From Falsiroseomonas algicola (GTDB lineage Bacteria; Pseudomonadota; Alphaproteobacteria; Acetobacterales; Acetobacteraceae), in the NCBI RefSeq assembly GCF_011040385.1, contig NZ_JAAIKB010000002.1:124001-188000 (forward strand): 64,000 nt of DNA, given 5' to 3'. Made by a program: the position numbers and the translations under genes. Below are positions 36,014 through 44,710 of this stretch, in pieces. The stretch's first letter is position 1. Each line of letters opens with the position of its first letter. A model generated the notes under the pieces. That model worked only from the letters and a program-made list of their open reading frames with translations, did not search any database and was not told the origin of the DNA.

Positions 36014-36373
36014 ATGAGTGCCGGCGGCATCTCCATCCACGCCGTGGATGTGGCGCATGGGCGTCCCGGCACCGGCATGCGGGTCGAGATCCATCGCCTG
36101 ATGCCTGATGGCGAAAGGCGTGTTCTCGCCGATGGCGTGCTCGGTCCGGATGGCGCCCTCGACCATCCCGTGAAGACAGGCGAGGGGATCGAGGCCGGGG
36201 TGCATGAGGTGCTCTTCCACCTCGGCGCCTTCTTCGCCGCCACCGCCGAACGCCCGCCGCCACCCTTCCTGGAAGTGGTGCCCTTCCGCTTCCGCGTCTT
36301 CGACGCGGCCCTGCACTACCACCTGCCCATCAAGTTCACGCCCTGGGGGTTCTCGCTCTACAGAGGCGCCTGA
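36014..36373 (+). CDS. uraH: 5-hydroxyisourate hydrolase (transthyretin-like)
   Basis: This 119-residue enzyme opens the ring of 5-hydroxyisourate in urate degradation. The N-terminal HAVDVAHGRPGTG matches the family HVLD...G.PA signature with catalytic His9, and the C-terminal HYHLPIKFTPWGFSLYRGA corresponds to the H-Y-H-x-P-L...Y-R-G-S end, with Ala replacing the last Ser. GGAGGAG lies about 8 bases before the ATG at 36014. A racemase homologue follows 19 bp downstream. Other urate genes (uricase, OHCU decarboxylase) are not in the window. Confidence 0.9.
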   Translation: MSAGGISIHAVDVAHGRPGTGMRVEIHRLMPDGERRVLADGVLGPDGALDHPVKTGEGIEAGVHEVLFHLGAFFAATAERPPPPFLEVVPFRFRVFDAALHYHLPIKFTPWGFSLYRGA

Positions 36374-36392
36374 ACAGGCAGGGGCTCGGGCC

Positions 36393-37121
36393 ATGCGGCT
36401 ACTCGTCGTCAACAGCAACACGACGGAGAGCGTCACCGCGCGCATCGCCGCCGCATCCCGCGCCGCCGCACGGCCCGGCACGATCATCGAGGCCGTCTCC
36501 GCCCCCTTCGGCCTGCCGCTCATCGTCAGCCGCGCGGATTGGCTGGTGGCCGGGCCCGCGACGCTCGCCGCGCTGGCGGCCCGGCGCGGCAGCTACGACG
36601 CCGCCATCATCGCCTGCTTCGGCGATCCCGGCCTCGATGCCGCGAAGGAACTGGCGGGCGTCCCCGTGATCGGCATCAGCGAGGCCGCCTTCCACGCCGC
36701 CTGCATGATGGGCCGCCGCTTCGGCATCGTCAGCTTCACCGCGGCCCTCCGCCCGATGTTCGAGGATGTGCTGGCCCATCACGGCCTCACCGCCCGCTGC
36801 GCCGGCTTCCGCATGGGCCCCGCCTTCGCCGGCGACCCGGGCCTGGTGGCGGAGGAACGCGCCGCGCTGCTGGTCGATCTCTGCCGCCAGTCGGTGGAGC
36901 AGGACGGCGCGGAGGCGGTGATCCTCGCCGGCGGACCGCTCGCCGGCCTCGCCCCCACCATAGCTTCCCAGGTCGCCGTCCCCCTCATCGATGGTACCGT
37001 TGCCGCGGTGCGCCTGGCGGAGGCCCTGGTCGGCCTGGCGCCACCGCATGCCGCGGCCCCGCCACGTCCGCGCACCCTGACCGGCTTCGGGGAGGGGCTG
37101 GCGGGCCTCTACGCGGGGTAG
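36393..37121 (+). CDS. Asp/Glu/hydantoin (allantoin) racemase family protein lacking the second Cys
   Basis: This 242-residue protein starts MRLLVVNSNTT, typical of the hydantoin/allantoin racemase branch. The first catalytic Cys is present (Cys75 in ACFGDPG). Where the second Cys is expected (L-G-C-A-G in relatives), the sequence reads ILAGGPLAG, with Gly at about 180. One-Cys members of the superfamily act as decarboxylases or isomerases rather than racemases. The uraH neighbour supports a ureide substrate such as allantoin, but racemisation by two Cys residues is not possible here. Confidence 0.75.
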   Translation: MRLLVVNSNTTESVTARIAAASRAAARPGTIIEAVSAPFGLPLIVSRADWLVAGPATLAALAARRGSYDAAIIACFGDPGLDAAKELAGVPVIGISEAAFHAACMMGRRFGIVSFTAALRPMFEDVLAHHGLTARCAGFRMGPAFAGDPGLVAEERAALLVDLCRQSVEQDGAEAVILAGGPLAGLAPTIASQVAVPLIDGTVAAVRLAEALVGLAPPHAAAPPRPRTLTGFGEGLAGLYAG

Positions 37122-37173
37122 CGGCACGCGGCTTGCTGCCCTTCCGGCCGCGAACCAACACCGGAAGCCAAGC

Positions 37174-38154
37174 ATGATCCTCCGCCGCCGTTCCCTGCTG
37201 CTCGCCGCCGCCGCCCCCCTGGCCGCGCCGCGCTTCGGCCATGCCCAGGGCGCCTGGCCGAACCGGCCCGTCCGCATCCTCAACCCCTATGCCCCGGGCG
37301 GCACCAGCGACCTCATCATCCGCCCGCTGCTGGACCGGCTGGAACGCGCCTTCGGCCGGCCCTTCGTGGTGGAGAACAGGGCCGGCGCCGGCGGCACGCT
37401 CGCCACCGGCGAAGCGGCGCGCGCGGCGCCGGATGGCCACACGCTGCTCGTTTCCAACACCGGGCCGCTCTCCGTCGCACCCTTCCTCTTCAACAACCTG
37501 GCCTATGACCCGAAGCGCGCCTTCACCTGGATCGGCATGCTCGGCGGCGCGCCCATCGTCTGCGCCGTGAAGGGCGATGGCCCCATCCGGGACCTGGCGC
37601 AGTATCGCGCGCTGGCGGCGCGCGGCGCGGAGGAAGTGTCCTTCGGTTCCTCCGGCATCGGCTCGCTCGGCCACCTCACGGGCGTGATGTGGGGCATGCA
37701 GGCCGGCGTGCGCATGCTGCACGTGCCCTTCCGCGGCGCCGCGGAAGCGCAGCAGAGCGTGCTGGGCAACAACACAACCTCGCTCTGGGACACGTCCGGC
37801 GCCAATGCGGGCGCGATCCGCGGCGGGCTGCTGCGCGGCATCGCCGTCTCCTCCGCCCAGCGCATCAGCGCGATGCCGGACGTGCCGACGGTGGGGGAGG
37901 CCGGCTTCCCCGGCGCCGTCGCCACCAACTGGTTCCTGATGGCCGGCCCCGCCGGCATGGACCCCGCCATCGCGGCGAGGGTGAATGAGGTGCTGCAGCA
38001 GGGCCTCAACGACCCCACGGTGAAGGAGAGGCTGGAGAGCGTGGGCGTCGTCTCGCTCGGCAACCCATCGCCGAATGAGATCGCAGCCTTCGTCGCCGCG
38101 GAAGCCGATCGCTGGGGCCCGGTGGTGCGCGCAGCCGGCGTCCAGCCGAGTTGA
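37174..38154 (+). CDS. Tripartite tricarboxylate transporter receptor (TctC/Bug family)
   Basis: This 326-residue periplasmic receptor has a signal peptide with a twin-arginine-like start (MILRRRSLLLAAAAPLAAP, cleaved near AQG). Bug-family features are WPNRPVRILNPYAPGGTSD, VENRAGAGGTLA and HVPFRGAAEAQ. It is on the same strand as uraH and the racemase homologue, 52 bp downstream, so it may bind a purine-degradation product. No TctA/TctB genes are nearby. Confidence 0.85.
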   Translation: MILRRRSLLLAAAAPLAAPRFGHAQGAWPNRPVRILNPYAPGGTSDLIIRPLLDRLERAFGRPFVVENRAGAGGTLATGEAARAAPDGHTLLVSNTGPLSVAPFLFNNLAYDPKRAFTWIGMLGGAPIVCAVKGDGPIRDLAQYRALAARGAEEVSFGSSGIGSLGHLTGVMWGMQAGVRMLHVPFRGAAEAQQSVLGNNTTSLWDTSGANAGAIRGGLLRGIAVSSAQRISAMPDVPTVGEAGFPGAVATNWFLMAGPAGMDPAIAARVNEVLQQGLNDPTVKERLESVGVVSLGNPSPNEIAAFVAAEADRWGPVVRAAGVQPS

Positions 38155-38168
38155 TCAGGCGCGGGCGG

Positions 38169-38196
38169 CGCCCCCTTCGCGCCGCCCCCTTCGCGC
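38169..38196. repeat. 14-bp unit in perfect tandem duplication
   Basis: CGCCCCCTTCGCGC occurs twice in succession between the two TctC genes. It lies 15 bases after the first TctC stop. It may be part of a terminator-like GC structure or a simple slippage duplication. Confidence 0.45.
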
Positions 38197-38245
38197 CGTG
38201 CCATCCCGCTGGCAGCATGCGCCCACAACGGAAGAGGTGACGCGC

Positions 38246-39220
38246 ATGCCCCGCCTGCCACGCCGCCTGATGCTGATCGCCGCCCTCGCCGCGCCGACCC
38301 TGGCGCGTGCGCAATCCCAACCCTGGCCGACGCGCGCCGTGCGCATCATCGTGCCCTTTCCCGCCGGCGCCGGTACGGACACGCTGGCGCGCGCCTATGC
38401 GCAGCGCCTGTCGGACATCTGGGGCCAGCCGGTCGTGGTGGAGAACCGCGCCGGCGCCGCCGGCATCATCGGCACGGAAGCCGCCTTCCGCGCGCCGCGC
38501 GATGGCTACACCATGCTGATGGCCAATTCCTCCGTCCTCGCCATCGGCCCCGCCATCAATCCCGCGCTGCCCTATGATCCCATCAATGGCTTCGATCCCG
38601 TGGCGCTGGTGGGCTCCAACGACAATGCGCTGGTGGTGCGCGCGCAATCGCCCTTCCAGAGCGTGGCCGATGTGGTGGCCGCCGCACGCGCGCGGCCCGG
38701 GATCCTGACCTACGCCACGCCGGGCACCGGCACCTCCGGCCACATGGCGGGCGAGTTCTTCAAGCAGCTCGCCGGCATCGACATCACCCATGTCCCCTAT
38801 CGCGGCAGCCCGCAGGCGCTGACCGATACGCTGGGCGGCCAGGTGGACATGACGATGACGACGCTGAATTCCATCGTCGCCGCCGTGCGCCAGGGCCAGG
38901 CCCGGGCACTGGCCACCACCGGCCGAACGCGCGACCCGCTGCTGCCGGATGTGGCGACGCTGGCGGAGCTCGGCTTCGCGGGCTACGAGGCCAGCGGCTG
39001 GCTCGGCTTCGTCGTCCCCGCCGGCACGCCCGCCGAGATCACGCAGCGCATGGCCGCCGATATCCGCCGCATCTATTCGGATACCGCCTTCACGGACCGC
39101 ATCGCGTCCCAGGGCATGCGCCCCATCATCAGCACCCCCGAGGAATTCCGCGCCATCCTGGCACCCGAACTCGCGCGGTGGCGGGACGTCGCGCAGAAGG
39201 CGGGCGTGAAGCCGGAGTGA
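38246..39220 (+). CDS. Tripartite tricarboxylate transporter receptor (TctC/Bug family)
   Basis: This 324-residue receptor starts at the ATG at 38246 with GAGG about 9 bases upstream and a signal peptide MPRLPRRLMLIAALAAPTLARA-Q. Mature features are WPTRAVRIIVPFPAGAGTDTLA, VENRAGAAGIIG, HVPYRGSPQALTD and a C-terminal KAGVKPE common in this family. It is the third Bug receptor in 5 kb, which fits the large expansions of this family in some alpha- and betaproteobacteria. Confidence 0.85.
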   Translation: MPRLPRRLMLIAALAAPTLARAQSQPWPTRAVRIIVPFPAGAGTDTLARAYAQRLSDIWGQPVVVENRAGAAGIIGTEAAFRAPRDGYTMLMANSSVLAIGPAINPALPYDPINGFDPVALVGSNDNALVVRAQSPFQSVADVVAAARARPGILTYATPGTGTSGHMAGEFFKQLAGIDITHVPYRGSPQALTDTLGGQVDMTMTTLNSIVAAVRQGQARALATTGRTRDPLLPDVATLAELGFAGYEASGWLGFVVPAGTPAEITQRMAADIRRIYSDTAFTDRIASQGMRPIISTPEEFRAILAPELARWRDVAQKAGVKPE

Positions 39221-39275
39221 CGCCCTCGCCTGCGGATCGTGGACGATCCGCCCCTGGCGGCGCGCGGCCATCACC

Positions 39276-40574
39276 GTGACGCGCCTCCGCTCGATCCTGG
39301 TGCTGGCGGCGCCGACCGCGCTCGGCTCCGCGCTCCAGGCCGGCGCGCAGCTCGTGGAAATGTGGCTGGCGGCGCGGCAGGGCACCCCGGCGCTGGCGGG
39401 CTGGGCCGTGGTGCTGCCCTTCGCGCTGCTGATGCAGATGATGTCGGGCGGCGCCATGGGCGGCGGCGTGGTCTCCGCCATCGCCCGCAGCCTCGGCAGC
39501 GGGCGGCCGGACCAGGCGGCGGTGCTGGTGCTGCATGCCGGGCTGATCGCCGTGCTGGCGGGCCTCTGCTTCGCCATCCCGCTCGCGGTCTTTCCCCACG
39601 CCGTGCTGGGCCTGGTCGGCGGACCCGCGGCGGCGGAGGCGGCGGCTGGCTATTCCATGTGGCTCTTCGGCCTTGGCGCCGTGCCCTCCTGGCTCGCCAA
39701 TACCCTGGCCTCCGTCCTGCGCGGTGGCGGCCGGCATGCGCTGGCGGCGCGGGTGCTGGTCATCGCCTGGGCGGCCTATCCGCCGATCGGCTGGCTGCTG
39801 GCGGAGCCCTTCGGCATGGGCCTCGCGGGCCTTGGCGCGGCCTTCGGCGGCGTCTTCCTGCTGGCCTCGCTGGCGATGATGGTGGTGGTCTGGCGCGGCG
39901 GCGCGGGCTTCCGGCCGACGCTTCGCGTCCGTCCCTCCGGCGTCATGTTCTGGCGCATCCTCTCGGTCGGCCTGGTCGCCTGCGTCATCGCCGGCATCGC
40001 CAACATGACGACGATCCTGGTGACCGCCCAGCTGGCGCCGCGCGGTCCCGCGGTGGTGGCGGGCTACGGCATCTCCGCGCGGCTCGAATTCCTGATGATC
40101 CCGCTGGTCTTCGCGGTTGGATCGGCGCTGACGGCGCTGGTCGGCCGCGCTGTCGGCGCTGGCGATTGGGCGGAGGCGCGGCGCATCGCCTGGACGGGCG
40201 GCGCCATGGCCTTCGGCGTCGCCTTCTCGATCGGGGTGGTGGTGGCGATCTTCCCCGGCTTCTTCGCGCGGCTGTTCAGCGGGGATGCGGCCGTGGTGGC
40301 GGTGGCGGAACAGGCGCTCGGCATCATAGGGCCGGCCTATGGCGGCTTCGGGCTCGGCATGGCGCTCTACTTCGCCTCCCAGGGGGCGGGGCGGATGCGC
40401 TGGCCGCTGGCGGCCGCGCTCTCCCGCTTCGGCCTCGCGGTCGGCGGCGGCTGGCTGCTGGCGCATCCGCTGGGCCTCGACCTCACGGGCCACTTCATCG
40501 GCGTGGCGCTCGGCATCACCGCCTATGGCGCCGTCATCGCCGCCAGCATCCGCCCCGGCCACTGGCGCGGATAG
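39276..40574 (+). CDS. MATE-family efflux transporter
   Basis: This 432-residue protein has about twelve hydrophobic helices in two related halves, and opens LRSILVLAAPTALGSALQAGAQLVEMWLA, like the MATE N-terminus with its inverted-repeat helix 1 and the G-x-x-x-D/E-type position near residue 28. MATE proteins export cations or drugs using Na+ or H+ gradients. It starts at GTG without a strong ribosome site. It lies 55 bp after a TctC gene and 45 bp before the acyl-CoA dehydrogenase gene; the substrate is unknown. Confidence 0.85.
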   Translation: MTRLRSILVLAAPTALGSALQAGAQLVEMWLAARQGTPALAGWAVVLPFALLMQMMSGGAMGGGVVSAIARSLGSGRPDQAAVLVLHAGLIAVLAGLCFAIPLAVFPHAVLGLVGGPAAAEAAAGYSMWLFGLGAVPSWLANTLASVLRGGGRHALAARVLVIAWAAYPPIGWLLAEPFGMGLAGLGAAFGGVFLLASLAMMVVVWRGGAGFRPTLRVRPSGVMFWRILSVGLVACVIAGIANMTTILVTAQLAPRGPAVVAGYGISARLEFLMIPLVFAVGSALTALVGRAVGAGDWAEARRIAWTGGAMAFGVAFSIGVVVAIFPGFFARLFSGDAAVVAVAEQALGIIGPAYGGFGLGMALYFASQGAGRMRWPLAAALSRFGLAVGGGWLLAHPLGLDLTGHFIGVALGITAYGAVIAASIRPGHWRG

Positions 40575-40619
40575 GCGCGTCGCGCCATCCTGCCCGCAAC
40601 ATCGGGGGAGACGCGGCGC

Positions 40620-41750
40620 GTGCCGGACCAGGAAGCGCTGGATGCATTGCGGGACACCGCGCGCCGCTTCGCGGAGGCCGAGGTCGCGCCCCGCGCCGCC
40701 GAGCTCGACGAGACCGAGGCCTTCCCCGCCGATCTCTACCGCCGGCTCGCCGCGCTCGGCCTGCTCGGCATCACGGTGCCGGAGGCGATGGGCGGCGCGG
40801 AGGCCGGCGTCGAGGCCTATGCCATCGTCATGGAGGAACTGGCCCGCGGCTATGCCAGCGTGGCGGACCAGGTCGGCCTGGTGGAACTGCTGGGCACGCT
40901 GCTCGGGGACCACGGCACGGCGGCGCAGCGCGCGCGCTACCTGACGCCCCTGCTGCGCTACGACATCCGCTGCGCCTATGCGCTGACCGAGGCCGAGGCG
41001 GGGTCGGACCTCGCCAACCTCCGCACCACCGCACGCCGGGACGGTACCGGCTGGGTGCTGGATGGCGAGAAGATGTGGATCCACATGGCGCCGCGCGCGG
41101 ATTTCGCCGCCGTGCTCGCCCGCACCGATCCCGCTGCCGGCCATCGCGGCATGTCGATCTTCCTGGTGGACCTGGCGGCACCGGGCGTGGAGCGGCTGCG
41201 GGCGGAGCACAAGATGGGCCAGCGCGCCTCGCCCGTCGGCGGGCTGCGCTTTACCGGCGTGAAGCTCGGCGCCGATGCGCTGCTCGGTCCGGAAGGCCGC
41301 GGCTTCCACCTGATGATGTCGGTGCTGGACAAGGGCCGCATCGGCATCGCCGCGCTGGCCACCGGCATCCTGCGCAACGCGCTGGAGGAGAGCATCGCCT
41401 TCGCCAAGGCGCGCGTGCAGTTCGGCAGGCCGATCGCGGAACAGCAGGCCATCCGCTTCATGGTCGCCGACATGGCGAAGGACCTGCACGCCGCGCGGCT
41501 GATGGTGCGCGACGCCGCGCGCGGCATGGATGCCGGCCGCCGCGTGACGCTGGAAGCCAGCATGGCGAAGTGCTTCGCCAGCGACGCCGCCGTGGCGCGC
41601 TGCGCCGATGCCGTGCAGATCCATGGCGGCACCGGCTACATCCGCGGCGTGACGGTGGAACGCCTCTATCGCGACGCCAAGATCACGCAGATCTACGAAG
41701 GCACCAACCAGATCCAGAGGGTCATCATGGCAAGGGAGATATTCGCATGA
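40620..41750 (+). CDS. Acyl-CoA dehydrogenase
   Basis: This 376-residue flavoenzyme introduces a C2-C3 double bond into an acyl-CoA. Helical N-domain, then CAYALTEAEAGSDLANLRTTA (FAD/substrate segment), a beta-barrel with KMWIHMAPRADFAAVLART, and the C-terminal QIYEGTNQIQRVIMAREIF with the Glu that usually acts as catalytic base. It starts at GTG; GGGGGAG lies about 9 bases upstream. The stop overlaps the SDR start. With the SDR and MaoC hydratase genes it resembles a small acyl-CoA oxidation set for a branched or unusual acid. Confidence 0.9.
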   Translation: MPDQEALDALRDTARRFAEAEVAPRAAELDETEAFPADLYRRLAALGLLGITVPEAMGGAEAGVEAYAIVMEELARGYASVADQVGLVELLGTLLGDHGTAAQRARYLTPLLRYDIRCAYALTEAEAGSDLANLRTTARRDGTGWVLDGEKMWIHMAPRADFAAVLARTDPAAGHRGMSIFLVDLAAPGVERLRAEHKMGQRASPVGGLRFTGVKLGADALLGPEGRGFHLMMSVLDKGRIGIAALATGILRNALEESIAFAKARVQFGRPIAEQQAIRFMVADMAKDLHAARLMVRDAARGMDAGRRVTLEASMAKCFASDAAVARCADAVQIHGGTGYIRGVTVERLYRDAKITQIYEGTNQIQRVIMAREIFA

Positions 41751-42514
41751 CCCGCCCGGTTGCGCTGGTCACCGGCGCGCGCCGTGGCATCGGCCGCGCG
41801 TCCTGCGTGGCACTCGCCCGCAAGGGCTATGACGTGCTGGGCTGCGACCTGGGCGAGGACGGCTTCGCGGAAACCGCCGCCGCCGTGGAACAGGCCGGCG
41901 GGCGCTTCGACTGGACGCTCTGCGATGTCGCGGACCTCGATGCCGTCAGCGCCATGGTCGCCTGGGCCTGGGCGCAAGGGGGTGGGCTGGAGGCGCTGGT
42001 GAACAATGCCGGCGTCGGCGCCATGCAGCGCGGCGACATCCTGGAGGTCTCGCCCGAAAGCTGGGACCGCTGCATGGACATCAACGCCCGCGCGCCCTTC
42101 TTCGTGACGCAGGCGGTGGCGCGGCGCATGGTGGAGGCGGGCGCGCCGGAACGTGGCCCGCGCGCCGTCGTCTTCGTCTCCTCCGCCAATGCGCTGATGG
42201 CGTCCCCCGACCGCACCGAATACACGGCGAGCAAGACGGCGGTGAGCATGGTCGCCCGCTGCTACGCCTTCCGCCTGGCGGAAGACGGCATCCCCGTCTT
42301 CGACATCCGCCCCGGCGTGATCCGCACGGACATGACGGCGCCGGTGGTCGCGAAATACGAGAAGCGCATCGCCGACGGCCTTTCCCCCATCCGTCGCTGG
42401 GGCCAGCCGGAGGATGTCGGCAACGCCATCGCCGGCCTGGTCAGCGGGGCGATCCCCTTCAGCACGGGGGATGCGTTCCACATCGATGGCGGCCTGCACA
42501 TGCACAAGCTTTGA
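41747..42514 (+). CDS. Short-chain dehydrogenase/reductase (FabG-like)
   Basis: This 255-residue NAD(P)-dependent enzyme has TGARRGIG near residue 9, NNAG near 86, Ser in VFVSSAN and the catalytic YTASK. The C-terminal FSTGDAFHIDGGL is the usual SDR end. It overlaps the acyl-CoA dehydrogenase gene (ATGA) and probably acts on the hydroxy- or keto-acyl intermediate of the same pathway. Its stop is followed by the second copy of the 74-nt leader element. Confidence 0.87.
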   Translation: MTRPVALVTGARRGIGRASCVALARKGYDVLGCDLGEDGFAETAAAVEQAGGRFDWTLCDVADLDAVSAMVAWAWAQGGGLEALVNNAGVGAMQRGDILEVSPESWDRCMDINARAPFFVTQAVARRMVEAGAPERGPRAVVFVSSANALMASPDRTEYTASKTAVSMVARCYAFRLAEDGIPVFDIRPGVIRTDMTAPVVAKYEKRIADGLSPIRRWGQPEDVGNAIAGLVSGAIPFSTGDAFHIDGGLHMHKL

Positions 42515-42555
42515 GGCCAGCGGCGGAGCCGATGGCTGGCGGCCGGCGCAGCTGG

Positions 42556-42629
42556 CCGAGCGCCCGAACGGGCGCCGCCGCCTGTGCGGCGAAGCCAAGC
42601 GGCCGGAGGCCGCGCCCGGCGTTTGAGGG
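42556..42629 (+). repeat. 74-nt three-hairpin leader element, copy 2
   Basis: This is the same length as copy 1 (12591-12664, minus) and ends in TTTGAGGG exactly 9 nt before the MaoC ATG at 42639. Hairpins: GCGCCC-GAAC-GGGCGC, GCCGC-CTGT-GCGGC, GCGGCC-GGA-GGCCGC. Compared with copy 1, hairpin 1 has one base-pair swap and hairpin 3 has two; loops differ at two bases; the connecting segments are unchanged. Like copy 1, it lies between two genes of the same strand. An AGGAG just after it (42631-42635) may be an additional ribosome site. Confidence 0.8.
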
Positions 42630-42638
42630 CAGGAGAAA

Positions 42639-43097
42639 ATGAAGATCGATCCCTCCCTGCTGCGCTTCGAGGACGCCACCATCGGCATGGCGTTCGAGAC
42701 CGGCGGCATCGTGGTGACGGAGGCGCATATCGTCGCCTTCGCCGGCCTCACCGGCGACTTCTTCGACATCCACATGGATGACGACTATGCCCGCGCGCTG
42801 GGCTATCCCGGCCGCGTCGCGCATGGGCTGCTCGGCCTCGCGCTGTGCGACGGGCTCAAGAACCGCGCAGGCATCAAGTTCGCCGCCATCGTCTCGCTGA
42901 ACTGGCGATGGAGCTTCGCTGGTCCGATCCTGGTCGGCGACCGCATCGCCGCCCGCATCACCGTCCTGTCGAAGCGCATCACGAGAAATCCCGCGCGCGG
43001 CATCGTCACGCTGGGCTTCGACCTGCTGAACCAGAAGAATGAGGTAGTGCAGCGCGGCGAGAACGACCTGATGGTCCACACCCGCGCTGCCCCCTGA
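42639..43097 (+). CDS. MaoC-family (R)-hydratase / dehydratase
   Basis: This 152-residue hot-dog-fold protein is predicted to hydrate an enoyl-CoA. The conserved hydratase segment FAGLTGDFFDIHMDDDYA (about 31-48) holds the Asp and His of the catalytic pair, and YPGRVAHGLLGLAL follows as in MaoC and mesaconyl-CoA hydratase relatives. It follows the acyl-CoA dehydrogenase and SDR genes, giving an oxidation-hydration-oxidation set. The structured element immediately upstream may set its translation separately. Confidence 0.87.
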   Translation: MKIDPSLLRFEDATIGMAFETGGIVVTEAHIVAFAGLTGDFFDIHMDDDYARALGYPGRVAHGLLGLALCDGLKNRAGIKFAAIVSLNWRWSFAGPILVGDRIAARITVLSKRITRNPARGIVTLGFDLLNQKNEVVQRGENDLMVHTRAAP

Positions 43098-43104
43098 GGC
43101 GACG

Positions 43105-44691
43105 CTACCGCGCCGCCTTCCGGATGTTCCAGGCGATGATGATCCCCGGCATCGCCAGCACGTCGCTGACCCGCGGGCTGACGGCGGAGGGCAGGTACCA
43201 CTGCCCGAAGGGCACATAGGGCACCAGCCGGTAGGCGCTGGCATGCAGCTCATCCAGGATGCGCTTCCGCTCCTCCGCGCTGGCGGCGTAGGGGAAGGCA
43301 TCGATCAGCGCCTGGTGCGCCGCGTCACAGGGCCAGCCCGGCCAGGCCGCGTCGCAACTCGCCGCCATCGGCACATTGCCCACGGGATCGCTCGCGCCGA
43401 GCCCGTTCCAGAAGGTCAGCCCGATATGCCAGCCGCCCTCCGCCGGCGGCCGCCGGTTCGCCCGACGCCCGGCCATGGAGGCGAAATCGGTCGCCTGCAC
43501 ATCGGTGCGGAACCCCACCGCCTGCATCTGCTGCGCCAGCACCAGCGTCGCCGCATGCATGAAGGGGTTGTCGGTCGGGTCCATGATGACGATCGGGGAA
43601 CCGTCATAGCCGCTCTCCCGCAGCAGCGCCCGCGCCCGCTCCCGCGCCGCTGGTGATCCCAGCCCCGCCGGCACGCCCGCATTCGTCTCCTGCGGCGACC
43701 CGCAGACGAAGAAGGCGTGGCACACCTGGTAGAGCGAGGAGTCCGGGAACATCGCCTGGAGGAATTCCTCCTGGTTCACCAGCTGCATCAGCGCCTGCCG
43801 CGCGCGCGGATCGTTGAAGGGCGGGTGGATGTGGTTCATGCGGATCATGCCCGGCGCGCCGAGCGTGTTGGTCCGGATGATCCGCATCCCCCTCCGCTGC
43901 AGCAGCGGCAGGAAATCCACGCCGGGGCTCTCGATGTAGTCGAGTTCCCCCTGGATCAGCGCCAGCGCCGAGGTCTGCGCATTGGCGATGTTCAGCCACT
44001 CAACGCGATCGACATGCGCGACCTTGCCGCCCGCCGTGCCCGAAGCGGGCTCCCGCCGCGGCACGTAGTTGGGGTTGCGGCGATAGACCACGGTGCTGCC
44101 CGGCACCCATTCCTCGCGCACGAAGATGAAGGGCCCGCTGCCGATGGTGTCGCGGATGGCGGTGAAGGGATCGGCCGCGGCGATGCGCGCCGGCATGATC
44201 GCCGGCATGTTGCCCGCGGGCTTCGACAGCGCGTCCAGCATCAGCGCATAGGGCCGGCGCAGCTGCCACACCACCGTCCTGCCATCGGGCTCCGCCGCCA
44301 GGCTCGCGGTGATGGCGATGATCTGCCGGCCATGCGGATCGCGCGCGCCCCAGCGGCGCAGCGAGGCCACGACATCCTCCGCCGTCACCGCCGCGCCGTC
44401 ATGGAAGGCCAGCCCATCCCGCAGCGTGAAGCGCCAGGTCAGCGCATCGGCCGAGACACTCCACGCCCCCACCATCTGCGGCTGCGGCCTTTGCTCCGCA
44501 TCCCGCCCGAAGAGCTGGTCGTAGATCATCTGGGCGTGGGAGGAGACGACGCCGGCCGTCGTGTTGATGGGATCGAGCGTCTGGAGGTCCGCATTCGGCA
44601 CCATCCGCAGCACGCGCTCCGGCGGCAGCGTCTGCGCCGATGCCGCCCCCGCCATCAGCGCGAGCGCCGCCGCCAGCCAGGTCTTCTTCAT
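43105..44691 (-). CDS. ABC transporter substrate-binding protein, peptide/opine family, orphan
   Basis: This 528-residue receptor starts at 44691 with a clear signal peptide (MKKTWLAAALALMAGAASA-Q). Family marks: LQTLDPINTTAGVVSSHAQM, LTWRFTLRDGLAFHDGAAVTAEDV, and a C-lobe PIVIMDPTDNP segment. It converges on the MaoC gene, leaving only 7 bp between the stops. No permease or ATPase genes adjoin it, so it must use a channel encoded elsewhere. A glutathione transferase gene ends 19 bp upstream of its start on the same strand. Confidence 0.85.
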   Translation of the reverse strand: MKKTWLAAALALMAGAASAQTLPPERVLRMVPNADLQTLDPINTTAGVVSSHAQMIYDQLFGRDAEQRPQPQMVGAWSVSADALTWRFTLRDGLAFHDGAAVTAEDVVASLRRWGARDPHGRQIIAITASLAAEPDGRTVVWQLRRPYALMLDALSKPAGNMPAIMPARIAAADPFTAIRDTIGSGPFIFVREEWVPGSTVVYRRNPNYVPRREPASGTAGGKVAHVDRVEWLNIANAQTSALALIQGELDYIESPGVDFLPLLQRRGMRIIRTNTLGAPGMIRMNHIHPPFNDPRARQALMQLVNQEEFLQAMFPDSSLYQVCHAFFVCGSPQETNAGVPAGLGSPAARERARALLRESGYDGSPIVIMDPTDNPFMHAATLVLAQQMQAVGFRTDVQATDFASMAGRRANRRPPAEGGWHIGLTFWNGLGASDPVGNVPMAASCDAAWPGWPCDAAHQALIDAFPYAASAEERKRILDELHASAYRLVPYVPFGQWYLPSAVSPRVSDVLAMPGIIIAWNIRKAAR

Positions 44692-44710
44692 TGGGTCACT
44701 CTCCCGGTCG

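Noticed and set aside
38169-38196. The tandem 14-bp duplication as a third copy of the 74-nt leader element
   Set aside because: The sequence and spacing do not match the element's hairpins or its TTTGAGGG end.
39129-41624. Minus-strand open frame of 831 codons opposite the MATE and acyl-CoA dehydrogenase genes
   Set aside because: It is an antisense shadow of two well-recognised plus-strand genes, with no ribosome site or domain.
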